Below, piece after piece: positions 6,937 to 14,701 of a stretch of 54,198 nucleotides of DNA (positions are counted from its first letter, which is position 1; each line of letters opens with the position of its first letter). The stretch lies in assembly GCA_009772965.1 (NCBI GenBank), contig WPAF01000002.1, positions 1 to 54,198 of the forward strand, given 5' to 3'. A program made the position numbers and the translations under genes. Source of the DNA: Candidatus Saganbacteria bacterium (GTDB lineage Bacteria; Margulisbacteria; WOR-1; XYC2-FULL-46-14; WPAF01). Under the pieces are notes generated by a model. The model did no database searches. It saw only the letters and a program-made list of their open reading frames with translations, and was not told the origin of the DNA.

Positions 6937-8821
6937 TGTTCAGAGGGTCAATATCGAGAGTAATTTTAACATCCCTTGGTGGATTTATCCCATTTATGGT
7001 GTTATCGCAAGCCCTTTTCATGGCGGGGATGTTTTCACCTTTAAGCAGAATTTGGTAGCGATACTGCCCGCGCAATTTTGAAATCGGGGCTTTGGCCGGG
7101 CCAAGCACCTTTGTGGTTTTAGCCTTTTCTAAAAATACTTTTGCCATTTGCTCTGAAATATCAGCGGCTTTGGAATCGTTTTTCGAGCTGACAATAATAT
7201 TTATTAGCCTTGAGAATGGCGGATATTTTAACGCTTTCCTGTGTTCGATTTCCTCATTGTAAAATCCTTTGTAATCATTGTTTACAAAATATTTAAAAAC
7301 ATAATGATCGGGAGTAAATGTTTGAACCAGCAATTTTCCTGAGATATTAATTGTTCTTCCTGCCGCCTGGGTTAACTGCGCAAAGGTTCTTTCTGCCGCG
7401 CGAAAATCAGGCATATTGAGCGAAATATCGGCTGAAACAACACCCACAAGCGCGACTTTTTCCAAGCCTTTGGTTACCATTTGAGTTCCAATCAATATAT
7501 TCGAGTCGCCTTTGGAGAATGATTCAATTATATTTTCCTGAGCCCCTTTTTTTAAGACTGAGTCCCGATCAAGGCGCAGTATTTTCGCGTCTTTATAAAA
7601 TTTTGCGATTTCCTGTTCTATCCTCTGCGTGCCGATCCCAAAAAATCCTATGCTGCCGTTCCCGCACTTGGAGCAAAAGACTTTGGCTTCCATCTCAAAA
7701 TCGCAGTGTCCGCAGCGCAGCTTCTTATCATCTGAATGGTAAACGAGCGATACCGAACATTTGGGGCATTCAATAGTTGCCCCGCATCCTTTGCAGACGG
7801 CAAAGGTAAAATAGCCGCGGCGATTGATAAAAAGGATTGCTTTTTCTCCCCGCGATAAAGTACCCGCTAATTCATCCCTTAATTTTCGAGAAAGCATGAA
7901 TTCTTTTTCATAACGCATATCAATGATTTCAATCTGAGGGGAGGGGTTATCATCAATTTTATCCGGAAGTTCAGGGGTTTTATATTCTCCGGCTTGCGCT
8001 TTGTAATATGATTCAATAGAAGGGGTGGGGGAACCCAATATTATTGAAGTGTTTAATTGTTGGGCAATATCACGCACATGATAGCGCGGACTTTTTTCTT
8101 GTTTATATGCCTGATCGTGCTCCTCATCAATTATAATAAGTCCAAGATTTTTTATCGGGGCAAAAACAGCTGAACGGGTTCCTATTACAATCTTTGCTTC
8201 ACCTTTTGCGATTCTTCCCCACTCAATTTCCCTTTGTTTAGGCGTCAAACTGCTGTGTAAAACCGCCACCAACCCTTCAAATCTTTCATTTAACCTTTGT
8301 AAAAAGCTGGAGATAAGGCCAATTTCAGGCACAAGCAAAATTGCGCCCTGATTATTTTTAATTGTATCTTCAATTGAGCGCAAATAAAATTCTGTTCTGG
8401 CTGAGCCGGAAGAATTATGCAAAAGAAGAGTTTCTATTCCCATCCCTATGCTCCTGCCTCGCCCTGCCTGACCGGCAGGCAGGCTTTTCCTTTTTTCCGA
8501 TTTTGAAGCCCCCGGCGGCATAAACATTCTTAACGCGGTTATTAAAAAACAGCCGTAATATCCCGCCATCCATTTTGCTGTTGTTAGCGCCTCTAGCTGA
8601 AAAAGCGGATATTCCGAATTGATTGCTTTGACATCTTTTATCAATGAGACAGGAACGTCCGGCTTTTCTGAAAATCCAACCACATACCCAAGAGTTTCCC
8701 TTTTGCCAAAAGGGAGAACAACTTGATGTCCGACCATTAATTTTAATCCTTCAGGAATGCTGTAGTGGTATATTCTATCTAATTGCGGAGCGGCATTTGC
8801 AAGGATAATTTCTGCATACAT
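6929..8821 (-). CDS. priA: PriA-like primosomal helicase N', degenerate Walker A
   Basis: A 630-residue PriA homologue (replication restart helicase), shorter than the usual 730-800. The N-terminal DNA-binding domain (1-105) is followed almost directly by helicase sequence, so the winged-helix region and the Q-motif seem missing. The Walker A segment reads SGSARTE (139-144 region) where the family has TGSGKTE, so the catalytic lysine is replaced by arginine. Motif II DEEH (232-235), GSPTPS, INRRGY, the zinc cysteines (343-386) and the QAAGR motif are all intact. Residues about 112-121 are encoded by a palindromic repeat inserted in frame. Priming by protein-protein contacts may survive, but ATPase activity is doubtful. 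Its own promoter lies 7 nt upstream. Confidence 0.88.
   Translation of the reverse strand: MYAEIILANAAPQLDRIYHYSIPEGLKLMVGHQVVLPFGKRETLGYVVGFSEKPDVPVSLIKDVKAINSEYPLFQLEALTTAKWMAGYYGCFLITALRMFMPPGASKSEKRKSLPAGQAGRGRSIGMGIETLLLHNSSGSARTEFYLRSIEDTIKNNQGAILLVPEIGLISSFLQRLNERFEGLVAVLHSSLTPKQREIEWGRIAKGEAKIVIGTRSAVFAPIKNLGLIIIDEEHDQAYKQEKSPRYHVRDIAQQLNTSIILGSPTPSIESYYKAQAGEYKTPELPDKIDDNPSPQIEIIDMRYEKEFMLSRKLRDELAGTLSRGEKAILFINRRGYFTFAVCKGCGATIECPKCSVSLVYHSDDKKLRCGHCDFEMEAKVFCSKCGNGSIGFFGIGTQRIEQEIAKFYKDAKILRLDRDSVLKKGAQENIIESFSKGDSNILIGTQMVTKGLEKVALVGVVSADISLNMPDFRAAERTFAQLTQAAGRTINISGKLLVQTFTPDHYVFKYFVNNDYKGFYNEEIEHRKALKYPPFSRLINIIVSSKNDSKAADISEQMAKVFLEKAKTTKVLGPAKAPISKLRGQYRYQILLKGENIPAMKRACDNTINGINPPRDVKITLDIDPLNML
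8463..8484. repeat. Palindromic repeat inside priA
   Basis: CCTGCCTG-ACC-GGCAGGCAGG type palindrome, encoding a Leu-Pro-Ala-Gly-Gln-Ala-Gly-like stretch in PriA. The same core recurs at 21794, 28531 and 36418 in this window. Confidence 0.8.
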
Positions 8822-8828
8822 TATGGAC

Positions 8829-8837
8829 AGTATATCA
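8829..8837 (-). promoter_or_regulatory. Extended -10 promoter of priA
   Basis: Minus-strand TGA-TATACT (TATACT at 8829-8834) followed by 7 nt and the priA ATG, which would give a leaderless mRNA. It implies that priA is transcribed independently of coaBC, from which it is separated by the toxin-antitoxin block. Confidence 0.55.
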
Positions 8838-8854
8838 GAAAGTATCTTGTTATT

Positions 8855-8888
8855 CCCGCAAAACCTGTCTGCCGACAGGCGGTGCGGG
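8855..8888. repeat. Palindromic repeat between priA and abiEi
   Basis: Nested inverted repeat: outer CCCGCA...TGCGGG and inner CCTGTC-TGCC-GACAGG. Same style as the other GC-rich palindromes of the window. Confidence 0.6.
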
Positions 8889-8953
8889 TATCTATATGTA
8901 TGGCTTATATGAATTGTATTGCATTAAGTTATCATATATGTTAATATAATGCC

Positions 8954-9592
8954 ATGAAATGGAAAGAATTTGTTGAAATTGCGGGTAATCTGCCAGTTAT
9001 TGATACAGAGATGCTTTTGGCTGGGGTGGCTAATCCTAATTCTATTAAAGTTCAAATTAGCCGCTGGAAAAAACAAGGTAAGGTTATTCAAATTAAAAGG
9101 GGCATCTATGCTTTAGCTGAACCATATAAAAAATTGGATGTATATGAACCCTATCTGGCCGCACTTTTAAAGCAGCCTTCTTATATCAGCCTAGAAAAAG
9201 CTTTTGAATATCATGGCTTAATTCCAGAGGGAGTTAGTGTTTATACTTGTATTACAACCAAGCGGCCAGGTAAAATTATTTCTAAACTGGGCGTGTTTGA
9301 TTATAAACATGTAAAGGCAAGTCTTTTTTGGGGCTATACAGCCATTACCGTAAATAAACAAACCGCGTTTATGGCTTTACCCGAAAAAGCATTGCTAGAT
9401 TTTTTTTATTTAAAAGGCATTAAAATTTCTCCTGATTACCTTAATGAGATGAGACTGCAAAACTTAAGGGATATTGATTTGGATCAACTGCTGGCCTTTG
9501 CGAAAAAGTTTAAAAAACCGGGCATGTTAAATGTTGCAAAAGTAATAAGGGAATATGTTGGACAAGAAAAAGATAAGGACAAAGAATTATGA
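8954..9592 (+). CDS. AbiEi-family antitoxin (type IV toxin-antitoxin)
   Basis: A 212-residue protein with an N-terminal winged helix (residues about 10-55, including ISRWKKQGKVIQIKRGIYAL) followed by the AbiEi-type domain (SLEKAFEYHGLIPEG, later ALPEKALLDFFYL). AbiEi antitoxins repress their own operon and neutralise the AbiEii nucleotidyltransferase without direct contact. The next gene is exactly that toxin, overlapping by 4 nt. It lies on the strand opposite to the flanking housekeeping genes, as part of an inserted block. A TATAAT occurs only 3 nt before the ATG, too close for a normal promoter of this start. Confidence 0.88.
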   Translation: MKWKEFVEIAGNLPVIDTEMLLAGVANPNSIKVQISRWKKQGKVIQIKRGIYALAEPYKKLDVYEPYLAALLKQPSYISLEKAFEYHGLIPEGVSVYTCITTKRPGKIISKLGVFDYKHVKASLFWGYTAITVNKQTAFMALPEKALLDFFYLKGIKISPDYLNEMRLQNLRDIDLDQLLAFAKKFKKPGMLNVAKVIREYVGQEKDKDKEL

Positions 9593-10386
9593 AAGAATAT
9601 GTTTTAGAATTAGCGAACCAGCAGAAAAGTTTAAACGCAAAATTGAATATTATGAGAGAATATTTGCAGGCCTATGTTTTAAGAATATTAAGCGACGAAG
9701 GTTTTTTCCGCTATGCTGCTTTTTTAGGAGGCACGGCCTTAAGATTCCTGTATAACCTGCCCAGATTTTCTGAAGAGTTAGATTTTTCTCTGGAAGAAAA
9801 AAAAGAATATTCCTTTGAGCATTTGATTAAAAAAGTAAAAGATGAGTTTATGGCGGCTGGCTATAAGGTTTCGGTTTCTTATAACGATCAAAAAACTGTC
9901 CAGCATGCTTTTTTAAGCTTTGAAGAACTTATGTATGAAGCGAAAATTTCACCGATGAAGAACCAGAAAATTTCAATAAAGATTGAAATCGATACCAATC
10001 CTCCTCAAGGCGCAATCCATAAGAAATATATTATTAACAAATATTTTCCTATTGCTTTCTTATCTTATGATCTTTCTTCTCTTTTCACCGGCAAACTGCA
10101 TGCTGTTTTTAGCAGAAAATATACTAAGGGCCGGGATTTTTTTGATATTGGCTGGTATCTTTCTAAGTGGAAAGATTTAACACCTAATTTTTTGCTGCTT
10201 AAAAATTCCTTACTGCAAACAAGCTATGGTAAAGAAATTCCCACGGAAGAAAATTGGCGCGGGCGTTTATCTGAGGTTATAAAAAGTACAGACTGGGATA
10301 AAGTTAGAAAAGATATTGAAAACTTTCTTGAACAGCCAAAAGACCTGGAAGTGTTTTCAAAAGAAAATATTTTATCGCTTATTTGA
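9589..10386 (+). CDS. AbiEii-family nucleotidyltransferase toxin
   Basis: A 265-residue nucleotidyltransferase of the AbiEii type. The catalytic signature GGTAL (47-51) with RFSEELDFSL (59-68) and the later KLHAVFSRKYTKGRDFFDI block are characteristic. Homologues transfer nucleotides to tRNA or other targets and cause growth arrest, sometimes giving phage resistance by abortive infection. The ATGA overlap with the upstream antitoxin gene indicates translational coupling. In the signature, E-L-D stands where many members have D-L-D; whether that weakens catalysis is unknown. Confidence 0.88.
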   Translation: MKEYVLELANQQKSLNAKLNIMREYLQAYVLRILSDEGFFRYAAFLGGTALRFLYNLPRFSEELDFSLEEKKEYSFEHLIKKVKDEFMAAGYKVSVSYNDQKTVQHAFLSFEELMYEAKISPMKNQKISIKIEIDTNPPQGAIHKKYIINKYFPIAFLSYDLSSLFTGKLHAVFSRKYTKGRDFFDIGWYLSKWKDLTPNFLLLKNSLLQTSYGKEIPTEENWRGRLSEVIKSTDWDKVRKDIENFLEQPKDLEVFSKENILSLI

Positions 10387-10548
10387 AATAATTTTCCCGA
10401 CCCCAAATTCTGTTCTGCCCGGCAGGCCGGCGCATCCCGAATTACGAGTATCGAATTACGTCTTACGATTTTACAATTCTAAAAATATTTAAATTGCCTG
10501 AAATTATTTGTTGTATTTGAGGATGAATAAGTAGAAGATGGCTTAAAA

Positions 10549-10600
10549 GCCACAATTATCAGGTTCTTCAAAAGAGCGTGTATTATTGTGGTTTTTTTGT
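10549..10600 (+). terminator. Terminator-like hairpin before the HEAT gene
   Basis: CCACAAT (10550-10556) pairs with ATTGTGG (10585-10591), followed by seven Ts. The loop is 28 nt, so it is not a classic tight terminator; it may end the abiE transcript or act as an attenuator in the leader of the next gene. The rest of the 10387-10637 gap holds a short CTGCCCGGCAGG palindrome and no other recognisable feature. Confidence 0.45.
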
Positions 10601-10637
10601 TTTTAAGGTTAACAAGAGAAAACAAGGAGGGTTTTTT

Positions 10638-11465
10638 ATGTTTAGTGTAAATTTATTGCCTTTTCAAGTGTATGCGTTTGGGCAGGCAGGGTGTAATCCG
10701 CCCCAAAAACCGGACGAAGTTAAACAGTATATTGATGATTTAGGAAGTAAAAACCAGAAAAATGGTTGGAGAATTAGATTGAGGGGGGAAGATGGGTTGT
10801 TGCGAGTATTAAGGTCAAACATGGGAGGAGAAAAACGGGTTAATATTATTAATGAACTTTTAAAAAACTTAGCTAGTGGAGATTATGAAAAGCGAAAAGC
10901 AATTATTAGGATTTTAGTTATTTTACTAAGATCTGAAAAATCCGACTCGCCTTTATTTTCCGAACCATCTTTACGTCAACGGGTTGCTGATACTTTTATA
11001 CGGATATTTGACCAAAGTGCATGGGGAATTAAAGAATTACTCGTTTTAGGACTTTCTACATTGGTAAAAAGGGGACTTCCGGATGAGTTGAGTTCTAGGA
11101 TCTTCTTTTTACTCGTAGCTTCAGCTAAAAGTAATAATTGGAGAATAAGAACAGCTTCTATTGAGAGTTTAGGCAGTCTTTTTAAATCCAATTTGATTAC
11201 CTTAAATCTACAAAAGCAGATTGAGGATAAAAAGAATGAAGTTATCCCAGTGCTAATAGCAGTAATGAAAGACTCACATAGTGATGGAGTTGTTAAACTT
11301 GTTGTAGCAAAAATATTAGTTAAATTAGGTGACAGAGAACAAGCAATTCCAGCCTTGATAGCAGCTTTGAATAGTCCTGAATGGTTTATTAGAAAAGCAG
11401 CAGCAGATGCATTAAGGAAATTACAAGTTATGGTAATAATTGACGATGGGATATTTTATGAATGA
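10638..11465 (+). CDS. HEAT-repeat protein of unknown function
   Basis: A 275-residue, probably cytoplasmic, alpha-solenoid. The second half shows HEAT/PBS-lyase-type units, such as LVVAKILVKLGDREQAIPAL and the following LNSPEWFIRKAAADALRKL. No catalytic motif is visible. ATG 10638 is preceded by AAGGAGG at the right distance; an earlier in-frame start at 10578 lies inside the terminator-like hairpin and is rejected. It sits between the AbiE pair and an MNT/HEPN pair in an inserted block. HEAT proteins often act as binding scaffolds, but no partner can be named. Confidence 0.65.
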   Translation: MFSVNLLPFQVYAFGQAGCNPPQKPDEVKQYIDDLGSKNQKNGWRIRLRGEDGLLRVLRSNMGGEKRVNIINELLKNLASGDYEKRKAIIRILVILLRSEKSDSPLFSEPSLRQRVADTFIRIFDQSAWGIKELLVLGLSTLVKRGLPDELSSRIFFLLVASAKSNNWRIRTASIESLGSLFKSNLITLNLQKQIEDKKNEVIPVLIAVMKDSHSDGVVKLVVAKILVKLGDREQAIPALIAALNSPEWFIRKAAADALRKLQVMVIIDDGIFYE

Positions 11466-11545
11466 AGAATAATAATAATAGCGCATCAGATAAAAAGTAA
11501 ATAAACGCATTATCCTGGGCTAGGCGTGACACCGGTTTTAACGCA

Positions 11546-11586
11546 ACTTTTGCCCTGCTGGCAAAAGTGAAAAATACTGTTATAAT
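11546..11586 (+). promoter_or_regulatory. Inverted repeat and -10 before the MNT gene
   Basis: A perfect 9-bp inverted repeat, ACTTTTGCC-N5-GGCAAAAGT (11546-11568), covers the expected -35 area of an extended -10, TGT-TATAAT (TATAAT at 11581-11586). It has no T-run, so an operator is more likely than a terminator. It could serve autoregulation of the MNT/HEPN module. Confidence 0.5.
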
Positions 11587-11620
11587 ATAAACTCTAGATA
11601 TAAATATTAAGAGATTTATT

Positions 11621-11977
11621 ATGCCAAATGTAAGAAAAATTTTAAAATTCCCAATTAACCAAAAGTTGTTGGATGAAATTACTGATCGGATTGTTGAAAA
11701 AATAAACCCCCTCAAGATAATTCTGTTTGGATCTTTCGCGTACGGAAAACCAAATAAAGATAGTGATTTGGATTTTTTTATAATAAAAAAAACAAAATTG
11801 CCTTTTAGGAAAAGATATGGAATGGTAAGCGATGCGCTTTATCCTCGAATGATCCCAATGGATTTTATTGTTAAAACCCCCAAAGAAATAAATGAAAGGT
11901 TGAAGAAGTTTGATCCGTTTATTAAAGAAGTCCTCAAAAGAGGCAAAGTATTGTATGAAAACAACAGAAACAGTTAA
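11621..11977 (+). CDS. MNT-type nucleotidyltransferase
   Basis: A 118-residue minimal nucleotidyltransferase with the Pol-beta fold signature ILFGSFAYGKPNKDSDLD: Gly37-Ser38 and metal ligands Asp49 and Asp51. In MNT/HEPN toxin-antitoxin systems the MNT partner neutralises a HEPN RNase, in some cases by adding AMP to it. The HEPN gene follows with a 23-nt overlap but carries an internal stop codon. The MNT motif itself is intact. Confidence 0.88.
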   Translation: MPNVRKILKFPINQKLLDEITDRIVEKINPLKIILFGSFAYGKPNKDSDLDFFIIKKTKLPFRKRYGMVSDALYPRMIPMDFIVKTPKEINERLKKFDPFIKEVLKRGKVLYENNRNS

Positions 11978-12347
11978 TGAATGGGCTGAAAAAGCAGAAG
12001 GCGATTATGAAACGGTTTTGGATCTCAAAAAGAAAAATAAAAAGTGCCAGCAATATATTATTGCTTTTCATTGCCAGCAATGTATAGAAAAATATCTCAA
12101 AGCTATTTTAACTTCATACGAAATCCCTTTCCCGAAACAGCACGATTTAGAACAATTACTGGTATTGTTTCTCCCAAAAGATATTTTACTGGCTCCCATA
12201 AGAAAACAGCTGAAAATATTAACTCCATATGCTGTGTAGTTTAGGTATCCGGGAGAAGATATTACTTCTCAAGAAGTTAAAGAAGCTATTTTAATAACTA
12301 AACGATTGCGAACGATTTTGAGAAGAAGGCTCAATCTTAGCAAATAG
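11955..12347 (+). pseudogene. HEPN-domain gene interrupted by an in-frame TAG
   Basis: Begins at ATG 11955 inside the MNT gene (MKTTETVNEWAEKAEGDY). The HEPN core FHCQQCIEKYLKAIL and KQHDLEQLL is intact up to LTPYAV, then TAG at 12237-12239. The same frame continues after the stop as FRYPGEDITSQEVKEAI and runs to TAG at 12345-12347. HEPN proteins normally read YAVEFRYPGE here, so a single GAG-to-TAG change explains the break. The product is either a 94-residue truncated protein or, with read-through, the 130-residue whole. Other genes in the window end in TAG (for example rpmI), so general recoding is unlikely. Confidence 0.85.
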
Positions 12348-12366
12348 GTTGATGCGCGGGAAACAA

Positions 12367-12519
12367 CTAATTACATCTGCATGAAGAGCATCCGCCGGTT
12401 GCGCATGACGAGCATCCGCTTCCTGACGAAGATTTTGCAGAAAATGTTGAGATAGGATGAAAAATTCTTTGAATATCAACTGATTGGCAATGTTTACACT
12501 GCAGGCACTTTTCATTCAT
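12367..12519 (-). CDS. 50-residue Cys-rich protein
   Basis: A small gene whose ATG overlaps the coaBC stop as ATGA (12516-12519). The 50-residue product has N-terminal CLQCKHC (Cys5, 8, 11) and a C-terminal tail of Ser, Gly and Cys (GCSSCATGGCSSCRCN; Cys36, 39, 44, 47, 49). The CxxC pairs suggest zinc or another metal. The Ser/Cys tail resembles the ends of FmdB-type small zinc-ribbon regulators, but the ribbon itself is not convincing. It ends where the opposite-strand accessory block begins. The ATGA overlap and conserved spacing argue that it is real; its function is unknown. Confidence 0.6.
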   Translation of the reverse strand: MNEKCLQCKHCQSVDIQRIFHPISTFSAKSSSGSGCSSCATGGCSSCRCN

Positions 12520-13709
12520 TCCGTGGACAGCTTCAAAGGCCTTTCTGCAGCTTTGACATTTATCCTGTGGGCGATTTCTTTTTTTGAAAATTTTGTTAAG
12601 GTTTCGATTTTACCTGACTTGTTGATTATTGTTGCTTCAGAATCATCCTGTTCAAAGGCGGAGATATCGTTAGCAACGATAATATCCAGGTTTTTCTTTT
12701 CCAGTTTTTCTTTCGCGTTGCTTATGTGGTCATTGCTTTCAGCCGCAAAACCGACCAAAAAAGTGCCGTTTTTATTTCTCCCTAGTTCTGCGAGAATATC
12801 AGAGGTTTTTGATAATTCAAGCGTAAAATTATTGCTGTCTTTTTTTAGCTTTTGCCAAAAAGTAATAGATGGCCGATAATCTGCCACTGCTGCCGCCATG
12901 ATAATTGCCTTTTTGCCTTCGCGGTGTACAGCCACTTCATCGTGCATTTCTTGGGCGGACTCTACCATAATTGTTTTAACGCCTTCCGGAGGAGTCAGGG
13001 AGCATGGCCCGGAAATTAATGTGACCTCAGCGCCGCGGGAAACAGCCGCCTCGGCCAGGGTGTAACCCATTTTTCCGGAAGAACGGTTGCTGATAAACCT
13101 GACGGGGTCAATCTGCTCCCTGGTTCCGCCCGCGGTGATAAGTATAGACAATCCGCGCAAATCCTGGGTTGGAGATAAAATCTCATTTATTTTTTCAATA
13201 ATTGAATTTGGCTCGGACATTCTGCCGATATCAATGTCCCCGCAGGCAAGCTTTCCGATTTCAGGTCCGACGAACTCAAACCGCATTTCTTTAAGCTTTT
13301 CCACGTTTTCCTGGACAACTGTGTTTCTCCACATGTTGCAATTCATTGCCGGAGCGACAAGTTTTTTTGCAGTTGATGCCAGTACAACTGTGGTTAGCGC
13401 GTCATCCGCAATACCCTGGGCGATTTTTCCAATAACATTGGCGGTGCAGGGAGCAATAACCAAAATATCGGCCATTTCGCTTAAAGCAATGTGGGGAAGG
13501 GTTATATGCCGGTAATCAAAAAGATCTATTATTGTCGGGTTTCCTGAGAGAGAACGAAAAATATGCGGGGATACAAGCTTAACTGCTTCTTTGGTCATAA
13601 TCACATAAACATTTGCTCCGCGATCTTTAAGATGCGAAACCAAAGTGCAGGTTTTATACGCGGCTATGCCGCCAGAAACGCCTAAAAGAACGGTTTTTCC
13701 TTTAAGCAT
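12516..13709 (-). CDS. coaBC: Bifunctional phosphopantothenoylcysteine decarboxylase/synthetase
   Basis: A 397-residue CoA biosynthesis enzyme. The CoaC half (1-180) has the flavoprotein start GVSGGIAAYK, a candidate catalytic His in HITLPHIAL, and the PAMNCNMW substrate clamp. The CoaB half (from about 188) has ITAGGTREQIDPVRFI and the SNRSSGKMG nucleotide/dimer motif. It follows rpoZ by 3 nt in the gmk-rpoZ-coaBC order common in Firmicutes and relatives. panC, from the same pathway, is elsewhere in this window. Confidence 0.97.
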   Translation of the reverse strand: MLKGKTVLLGVSGGIAAYKTCTLVSHLKDRGANVYVIMTKEAVKLVSPHIFRSLSGNPTIIDLFDYRHITLPHIALSEMADILVIAPCTANVIGKIAQGIADDALTTVVLASTAKKLVAPAMNCNMWRNTVVQENVEKLKEMRFEFVGPEIGKLACGDIDIGRMSEPNSIIEKINEILSPTQDLRGLSILITAGGTREQIDPVRFISNRSSGKMGYTLAEAAVSRGAEVTLISGPCSLTPPEGVKTIMVESAQEMHDEVAVHREGKKAIIMAAAVADYRPSITFWQKLKKDSNNFTLELSKTSDILAELGRNKNGTFLVGFAAESNDHISNAKEKLEKKNLDIIVANDISAFEQDDSEATIINKSGKIETLTKFSKKEIAHRINVKAAERPLKLSTE

Positions 13710-13712
13710 GAT

Positions 13713-14012
13713 TTACTTCTTTTTGCTGTCTTTCTTTTTTTTGTCTTTTGCGAGCCGTTTTAGCGTGACCGGCTCTTCTTTTTCAAGCAATTCAACTTCC
13801 TGCGGCTTTTTTGAAGCGGCGGTTATCATCCTGATTTTTATTTTATCGCTCGCAATTTCACGGATCGCGGTAATTATGGGATTTGTAGGGTCAAAATTAT
13901 TCACATAGGGGAGCGACCCTTCTGAGATTTGCTTGGCTCTGTCGGCTACTGCGTTGGACAAGAGAAACTTGTTTTTTGCTTTTGACAAAAGCGCGTCAAT
14001 ATTTTCTTCCAT
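13713..14012 (-). CDS. rpoZ: RNA polymerase omega subunit
   Basis: A 99-residue omega subunit, which helps fold and assemble the beta' subunit. The N-terminal half (NKFLLSNAVADRAKQI and NPIITAIREI) matches the omega helix pair. The C-terminal 25 residues are an unusual Lys-rich tail ending KKKKDSKKK. It overlaps the gmk stop by 1 nt (TAATG) and is followed by coaBC. Confidence 0.9.
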   Translation of the reverse strand: MEENIDALLSKAKNKFLLSNAVADRAKQISEGSLPYVNNFDPTNPIITAIREIASDKIKIRMITAASKKPQEVELLEKEEPVTLKRLAKDKKKKDSKKK

Positions 14013-14623
14013 TAGTTTAACAACACCCTTTCTTTTTCAACATTAATAATTGCCTTTATTTTTTCTGCGGCAGAATCGACCTTGTCATTCACCACAATGT
14101 AATCGTATTTTTCCATAACCTGGAGTTCCGCGATGGCCGCGCGCAGGCGATAGTTTACAAGCTCTTCGCTTTCAGTTTTTCTCCTCCTCAGCCTAAAGGC
14201 CAATATGTCAACCGAGGGAGGGATAAGAAAAATAAAAACAGTCGCGCATTTTATTTTGCCGGAAGTGACGGATTCTTTTATCGAGGCCGCTCCCTGCACA
14301 TCAACCTCGGAAATCACTGTTTGGTTTTTACTTATCTGCTCTTCAACAAAGTCCTTGGGCGTGCCGTAATAGTATCCATGAACTTTCGCCCATTCTAAAA
14401 AAAGATGCTTTTTATCGCGGTCAAAAAACTCTTCCTCAGTTATAAAAAAGTAATCAATGCCATGCTTTTCATTCGGCCTTGGCGGCCTGGTAGTTGCGGA
14501 AATAGACATTTTTAGCTTTAAATCAATCGAAAGCAGTTTTCTCACGACTGTTGATTTGCCAACGCCGGAGGGTCCGGAAATAACTACCAAAAGGCCTTTT
14601 CTGCCTTTTAATTTTTTGGGCAT
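14012..14623 (-). CDS. gmk: Guanylate kinase
   Basis: A 203-residue guanylate kinase (GMP to GDP). It has the P-loop ISGPSGVGKST, the GMP-binding SATTRPPRPNE segment, the YYGTPK motif and the DVQGA element. An earlier in-frame start at 14665 lies upstream of the promoter's -10 box, so ATG 14623 (MPKKLKGRKG) is chosen. It opens the gmk-rpoZ-coaBC operon, with a predicted transcription start about 7 nt before the ATG and no Shine-Dalgarno sequence. Confidence 0.96.
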   Translation of the reverse strand: MPKKLKGRKGLLVVISGPSGVGKSTVVRKLLSIDLKLKMSISATTRPPRPNEKHGIDYFFITEEEFFDRDKKHLFLEWAKVHGYYYGTPKDFVEEQISKNQTVISEVDVQGAASIKESVTSGKIKCATVFIFLIPPSVDILAFRLRRRKTESEELVNYRLRAAIAELQVMEKYDYIVVNDKVDSAAEKIKAIINVEKERVLLN

Positions 14624-14636
14624 AATAACAAGTTTA

Positions 14637-14681
14637 ATTATACCAATATCCCTTGACTTTGACAAGGCGGATTGTTAGTAT
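14637..14681. promoter_or_regulatory. Divergent overlapping promoters (gmk and barrel protein)
   Basis: Minus strand: TTGTCA (14660-14665), 17 nt, TATAAT (14637-14642) for gmk. Plus strand: TTGACT (14653-14658), 17 nt, TAGTAT (14676-14681) preceded by TGT, for the outer-membrane gene at 14702. The two -35 regions nearly coincide, so polymerases should compete. Confidence 0.65.
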
Positions 14682-14701
14682 TAAAAAATCGGAGGAACAA
14701 A

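Noticed and set aside
8945-8950. TATAAT before abiEi as its promoter
   Set aside because: It ends 3 nt before the ATG, so transcription would begin after the start codon.
11428-11715. 95-codon minus-strand frame across the HEAT/MNT gap
   Set aside because: Overlaps the promoter and start of the MNT gene, and no ribosome site or similarity was seen.
12237-12239. TAG recoding to an amino acid in this organism
   Set aside because: Other genes here, such as rpmI, end at TAG in normal positions, so a local nonsense change is simpler.
12291-12515. 74-codon minus-strand frame starting at the second ATG after coaBC
   Set aside because: It is one frame off the Cys-rich gene, runs into the HEPN pseudogene on the other strand and shows no family-like sequence.
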